DNA from: Promethearchaeota archaeon
GTDB lineage: Archaea > Asgardarchaeota > Lokiarchaeia > Sigyniarchaeales > SOKP01
Direction of reading: 5' to 3'
Assembly (NCBI GenBank): GCA_008080735.1
Contig: SHMW01000005.1
Location: 24,135 to 88,134 of the forward strand
DNA: 64,000 nucleotides
Made by a program: the position numbers and the translations under genes. The notes under the pieces are model-generated. The model had not been told where the DNA came from and did no database searches. It worked only from the letters and a program-made list of their open reading frames with translations. Below are positions 60,060 to 64,000 of the stretch, piece after piece; position 1 is the first letter of the stretch, and every line of letters starts with the position of its first letter.

Positions 60060-61575
60060 TAGATCTTGAAACTAAAGTAGAAAATAATCTTGTGTTACCA
60101 TTCGCTAGTCCTGATACCGAAACCAGTGCGGAAACACCAGCACTAATTCTATTTGAAGATTCATTATAAACAAACATACCTGTATTGTTGATACCAGACA
60201 TATTTTGATTAGAAATTAATAATGAACCATCTCTATCTGTTACATTTAACTTGACACCAGAAATATTGGTTATAATATCTGCATTTCTGTAATAAAATGC
60301 TGTATATTCATCACGCGATTGAGAATCATCGAAATTAACTTGTACATTCGCATGATATACATCTTCTTCATCATCCAGTAGTACTTTACGACCATCAAAC
60401 GACCATACACCCGATGCATCTGCTGAATAAATATTTGTAACACCATCACCGATTGTAGTAATAGCATCTCTATTAATAGCACAGTTAATACAATCAATAT
60501 TGCCATTAATTGTTACTGCTTGATAATTTGTACCAATTAAATCGAATGAACAGTTTATGGCTGTTATATTGCAACCAGATGTTTCTGATTGCAACGCACC
60601 ATCAATAGTATTATTAAACTGTTTTATACGACAGTTTCTTATTACAACTTGAGCGTTACTTCCAACAGAGTTTACAGGAGGCTGTTCAGCGTGGCTTTCA
60701 ATCAAGTTGATTTCAGCATCTATAAATCCACCATCACATTCCAATGCGTGTCCAGAACATTTTATATGGTTCACTTTTATAAAAGTTCGGGATGGTGAAT
60801 TGACATTATCAACCGTTCCATCTGATGATTCAATATAGTTTCCAACAAAATCGATATGAGCATCTTCATTACCAATTACTCTAGACTCGCTAACAACTCT
60901 ATCTACTTCACAATAAACACTAGAACTATTAGACAATTTTAAAAAATCTAATGTTGTATTAAAACAACCCTTGCCTGTAATATTAAACGTAACGGCACCA
61001 GAAGCATCATCAAACAAATTGCTAGATGTTTGATTGATAGTTGTTCCAGGTAAAAAATTCCAATTTACACCGTTCACCAAGAGATTGGTAGAATTGTTAT
61101 ATATTCCTGGTCCAACATGTATAGTATAACCAGATGACGCTGAATTTTTAGCATTATCTAAAGTTAATTTAGCATTATTCCAAGATCTTCCACTATATGA
61201 ATCATTTCCATCTTTATTAACATATAAAACATTGTTATTATCTTCTAGGTTGACCCTAGTTCTTGGCGAACTAGCATCTAACCATAGATAGCCATCCCAC
61301 CAACCATCAACAGAAGCTTCTGGCAAAATGTTAATACTTGGTGATGTAGTGGGATAAACAATCATACTCCAATTGCCTGATGGCATATCAGATGGAACGG
61401 TATATTGCCAAATAGAACCGGAAGTCCCAAGTCTAGCTGGAGTTACTAGATAGTCATCAAAAGAAGCATCATCCCAAGATTCGGTTGTGGTATTTGTTAC
61501 ATCCCAAGCATATCCATCATCTCTGACAAACAATGATCTTGTTTCGTCTGATGATACATGAAATATTTTAGCCAT
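60049..61575 (-). CDS. Beta-helix (pectate-lyase-fold) tail protein
   Basis: 508 residues. YVNKDGNDSYSGRSWNNAKL is the usual start of DUF1565-type right-handed beta-helices, continued by TIHVGPGIYNNSTNLLVNG and repeated short strands such as CFNTTLDFLKLSNSSSVYCE up to about residue 370. Such folds form tailspikes that bind or cleave surface polysaccharide. A jelly-roll-like N-terminal part may join it to the tail. Catalytic residues cannot be assigned. GAAGGA ribosome site upstream. Confidence 0.75.
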   Translation of the reverse strand: MAKIFHVSSDETRSLFVRDDGYAWDVTNTTTESWDDASFDDYLVTPARLGTSGSIWQYTVPSDMPSGNWSMIVYPTTSPSINILPEASVDGWWDGYLWLDASSPRTRVNLEDNNNVLYVNKDGNDSYSGRSWNNAKLTLDNAKNSASSGYTIHVGPGIYNNSTNLLVNGVNWNFLPGTTINQTSSNLFDDASGAVTFNITGKGCFNTTLDFLKLSNSSSVYCEVDRVVSESRVIGNEDAHIDFVGNYIESSDGTVDNVNSPSRTFIKVNHIKCSGHALECDGGFIDAEINLIESHAEQPPVNSVGSNAQVVIRNCRIKQFNNTIDGALQSETSGCNITAINCSFDLIGTNYQAVTINGNIDCINCAINRDAITTIGDGVTNIYSADASGVWSFDGRKVLLDDEEDVYHANVQVNFDDSQSRDEYTAFYYRNADIITNISGVKLNVTDRDGSLLISNQNMSGINNTGMFVYNESSNRISAGVSALVSVSGLANGNTRLFSTLVSRSNEA

Positions 61576-61577
61576 GA

Positions 61578-61892
61578 TTAACCATCCTTCTCTTCTAATT
61601 CGGCTTCTACGAAAGGTTCGTTTGTAATGCTATCCCATCCTATACGACAACTTTTACAATGAAAACCAGGCGATGGTGTAAATATTAAAGCATCTCGATC
61701 AGCTACGTTACCATCTTCATCAACCGCAGGTTGGTCACGTTTAAACTCGAATGCCTTTTTATTATTAACTTTACCCACAAACGTTTCTTTACGCTTTATA
61801 CCTGAGATAATGGTTCTTGGCATTTTGCCAACCCTTTTATCTTTGTCAAACGATATTGTAACTTCCTTTTTATCCATATTTATTTTTGCCAT
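61578..61892 (-). CDS. Small structural-block protein with a Cys pair
   Basis: 104 residues, Lys/Asp-rich: ATG preceded by AAAGGAG. FHCKSCRIGWDSITNEPF holds a CxxC pair that could bind zinc or cross-link. It lies between the jelly-roll and beta-helix genes, so a connector or chaperone of the tail apparatus is likely. Not recognised. Confidence 0.6.
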   Translation of the reverse strand: MAKINMDKKEVTISFDKDKRVGKMPRTIISGIKRKETFVGKVNNKKAFEFKRDQPAVDEDGNVADRDALIFTPSPGFHCKSCRIGWDSITNEPFVEAELEEKDG

Positions 61893-61904
61893 TTTATTTC
61901 TCCT

Positions 61905-63536
61905 TTAAATAGTCTTTTGATATGGAGTTAATTTTTCTCCATATTCTAATTGAGCCGCTGTAACCCACATAGATTGCCCAATTACATCATTTGGTTGAAT
62001 TTGTACGTTTAGCTGGTCGCCAGTTGTTAATTCATCTTTTATCCATAAGCGAAACCATCCATCGTCTTCTTCTTCATAACCACCTTCATCACCAATACTA
62101 AGGGAAAATGATTTGGTAGCAAAGGTAAAAGTAAAATCGCAAAAATTTGAGCCACCAGCTCTATAGACTAAGCCGCGACAAGTAGTCGAATCATCTGTCT
62201 TAGTATAAAAAGAATAAATATATGGACCACTTGGATATATAAAATATGGTGAAGAATACCAGTCTTGTTCCACTAATCTAGGCGTTCCTGTGCTGGTTGA
62301 TTCTATTTTAGTAGCAACATTATTGCCCCAAGGATCGTTTGTATCATTAGGTGTTACGTTTATATCAATTTTGCTATCCCAATCATCTAGTGATTCTGAG
62401 TAGGGTAATATATTATGATTAGATATAGACACTAGATTTGGAGAGCTATCATACGGATTCCTTTGATAGTATGTTGCAGTATCTTCAGGTTCAAATTGCG
62501 AAGCTGTGTAATAGGTATAATCGGACACAGAATTAGAATCCACCCTAACCCGAACTGATGTGTCATTATTATTCGTTACATCATCTGCCGTTATATATAA
62601 TCTATACCAATTATTAGGCACTGATTCGTAACCACCACCATCTCCCGTTATCAACGAAAATGATTCGGTGGCAAACGTAAATTCGCCTTGTGCCCTATGA
62701 CCACCGCCAACAGTATTATCTCTTATTACGATGTCGGCTTTATCGTCATTTCCTTGTTTGGTGTATACGCTAAAAGTGTACCATCCAGTATTGTAAGGAA
62801 AATTGGACCATCTATACTCTGCTCTGGGAAAAGATGTTCCAATAGCGGTTATTTTGTTACCACGTAATTTACCCCACGGGTCAAGTATAGAATCTGAGTC
62901 TACCGAAGCATTAATCTGGTTCCAATCAGCATTATCAAATTGATCTGTATATGTTAAAATATTATGATTAGAACGACTATTTATAGTATGGGCACTAGTC
63001 GGTGGCGTTTTTTGATAATTGGTCATAATAGACCCATATTCCAATTGAGCACCAATCATATACACATCACTACTACCACTATCTTCAGGCCCCATCTGTA
63101 CTCTTAATTGATTTCCGTTAGTTATTCCAGCATCTGTGACATAAATTCTATACCAACCGTCAATTTTTTCTTCATATCCACAACTATCACCAGTGTCTAA
63201 AGATATAGATTCTGTAGAAAATGTAAAAGTAGCTTTTGCTATATTACTAGAAGTAGTTACATCTCTTATAGTTATAAATGCAGAGTCTCCTTCAGAAGCT
63301 TGTTTACAATAGACACTAGCTGTATATGTATCGCTAGGACCATTAAATGGATCTATTTCATAGTAGGCAGAAGGATAACTTCCTGTTCTAGAAATAAGAT
63401 CAGCAGAATTTCCACCCCAAGGATCAGAAGATTGATTATCACTAACAGTAGCGTTATTAGAACCCCATCCTGTTCCACTTAAATCCTCAGAAGGATTAAT
63501 TAAGTTATGATTACTAATACTTATAACTTTAGACAT
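61905..63536 (-). CDS. Virion protein made of three jelly-roll-like repeats
   Basis: 543 residues in three tandem units of about 180: residues 1-180, 190-365 and 370-543. Each unit opens with a SNHNI/LISNHN strand, then DPWG..A..I, a segment like YTASVYCKQ, a TFxFxTxSxSLxxGDxxGYE segment, DGWYRIYV or equivalent, and ends in AQLEYG..xxYQK. This is the layout of carbohydrate-binding-module-like jelly rolls in phage fibres. Three copies suggest multivalent sugar binding. Ribosome site AAAGG upstream. Confidence 0.8.
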   Translation of the reverse strand: MSKVISISNHNLINPSEDLSGTGWGSNNATVSDNQSSDPWGGNSADLISRTGSYPSAYYEIDPFNGPSDTYTASVYCKQASEGDSAFITIRDVTTSSNIAKATFTFSTESISLDTGDSCGYEEKIDGWYRIYVTDAGITNGNQLRVQMGPEDSGSSDVYMIGAQLEYGSIMTNYQKTPPTSAHTINSRSNHNILTYTDQFDNADWNQINASVDSDSILDPWGKLRGNKITAIGTSFPRAEYRWSNFPYNTGWYTFSVYTKQGNDDKADIVIRDNTVGGGHRAQGEFTFATESFSLITGDGGGYESVPNNWYRLYITADDVTNNNDTSVRVRVDSNSVSDYTYYTASQFEPEDTATYYQRNPYDSSPNLVSISNHNILPYSESLDDWDSKIDINVTPNDTNDPWGNNVATKIESTSTGTPRLVEQDWYSSPYFIYPSGPYIYSFYTKTDDSTTCRGLVYRAGGSNFCDFTFTFATKSFSLSIGDEGGYEEEDDGWFRLWIKDELTTGDQLNVQIQPNDVIGQSMWVTAAQLEYGEKLTPYQKTI

Positions 63537-63545
63537 TATTTACCT

Positions 63546-64000
63546 TTATGACAGCGTAACGCTTGGCAATCCTGAAAACGCAGTTTCTCCGTCTCCAATC
63601 GCCAAAATGTGTGTATCAGTAGAGTATCCCATTTCTCCTGGTTCTAACACCTCTGTAGATAATGTTGTTTCTAATCCACGCCTAATAAGTATAACACTTT
63701 GATTATTATTGTCAAAATCTGTTGCTAGATAACCATTTGCAACATTGGCTTGGTTATCGGTTATGTGTTCTGTCATACTACCACTTTCACAGAACGTAAA
63801 TTTATGAGTATTTTGATTATAATAAAATGTACCGTTTTCGGCACCACTTGGTTGTGATGCAACTGGTTTTAACCTTACACCATTGTTGGTCCACAAATAC
63901 ACTGCGTTTGATTGTAAAGCTGTTTTTCCAGAACCAATTATAGTTACATAATCGTTTCCACCATCGTTTAAGCTATCTCCAGACAAAAAATTATTACTAC
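63546..64000 (-). CDS. Tail fibre / tropism protein, C-terminal part (5' end outside window)
   Basis: The frame is open to the right edge (at least 151 codons), so the real start lies beyond 64000; a TTG near the edge is not a convincing start. The C-terminus LEPGEMGYSTDTHILAIGDG followed by SGLPSV matches the module seen in phage tail fibres and hyaluronidase-type proteins (GExGxxTDTxxLxIGDGxT). It starts the minus-strand late block visible here. Confidence 0.7.
   Translation of the reverse strand, partial: SNNFLSGDSLNDGGNDYVTIIGSGKTALQSNAVYLWTNNGVRLKPVASQPSGAENGTFYYNQNTHKFTFCESGSMTEHITDNQANVANGYLATDFDNNNQSVILIRRGLETTLSTEVLEPGEMGYSTDTHILAIGDGETAFSGLPSVTLS

Noticed and set aside
50034..63986. 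Plus-strand ORFs of 60-120 codons opposite the tail genes
   Set aside because: They are shadows of long minus-strand genes, lack ribosome sites and have unlikely composition.
1..64000. CRISPR array, insertion sequence, integrase or attachment site
   Set aside because: No regularly spaced repeats, transposase motifs or recombinase genes were seen on either strand.

Overview
The window looks like part of the genome of a large, lytic, tailed double-stranded DNA phage. It is AT-rich and densely packed, with genes overlapping by a few bases (ATGA, TAATG). It carries a phage replication set (Pol III alpha, DnaB helicase, DnaG-like primase, RecA/UvsX-like recombinase, SSB, nucleases), nucleotide metabolism (class II ribonucleotide reductase, dUTPase, DHFR, dNMP kinase), a sigma-like factor and very long tail or adhesin proteins. 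No rRNA, integrase or recognisable bacterial chromosome gene is present. Lipoproteins and a possible spanin pair suggest a Gram-negative host. The B12-dependent reductase and the sugar genes would suit an aquatic host, but the host cannot be named from the sequence.

Layout. From 1 to 8203 there is the tail of a GC-richer gene, a structured non-coding leader with a repeated 19-bp element, small proteins, a DeoC-like protein, a sigma-70-like factor, SSB, two glycosyltransferases, a lipoprotein and one tRNA-Gln. From 8230 to 16163 there is NrdJ split by a 121-residue mini-intein, a methylase-like protein, a sulfotransferase-like protein, a GC-richer recombined cassette, a DnaQ-like exonuclease, DHFR, a possible overlapping spanin pair and dUTPase. 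From 16108 to 24356 lies a dense glycan island: GT47-, GT8-, GT2- and GT11-like transferases, a methyltransferase-sulfotransferase fusion, a GDP-mannose 3,5-epimerase-like enzyme, two FkbM methyltransferases, a DegT-type aminotransferase and an FdtA/QdtA-like ketoisomerase. From 24349 to 39308 is the replication and recombination block. In it the Pol III alpha gene is split into two genes by a DUF4326 gene and a macro-domain gene. From 39390 to 48943 there is a second sugar-transfer cluster (three GT4, one GT2, a methyltransferase-like protein), a candidate annealing protein, a nucleoside deoxyribosyltransferase-like protein and a YheCD-like ATP-grasp protein.

The strand then switches. A small minus-strand cassette (48930-49950) has its own sigma-70-type promoter, an HNH nuclease remnant, a small frameshifted gene and a PAPS-reductase-family protein. 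From 50034 to the window end all genes are on the minus strand and encode virion-type proteins: a 1735-residue protein, a 1331-residue protein with a LamG-like domain, a beta-helix protein, a protein with three jelly-roll-like repeats, and a fibre that runs off the end.

How it may fit together. The plus-strand genes look early or middle (nucleotide supply, replication, host take-over) and the minus-strand genes late (tail and adsorption). About ten glycosyltransferases, enzymes for unusual sugars, and O-methyl and sulfo transfer imply that the phage builds a complex glycan. Its target (virion proteins, DNA or host surface) is not shown by the sequence. The Ser-Gly-rich tail proteins are one possible acceptor. 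The most unusual items are the split polymerase, the glycan island, the methyltransferase-sulfotransferase fusion, the mini-intein and the self-promoted minus-strand cassette.
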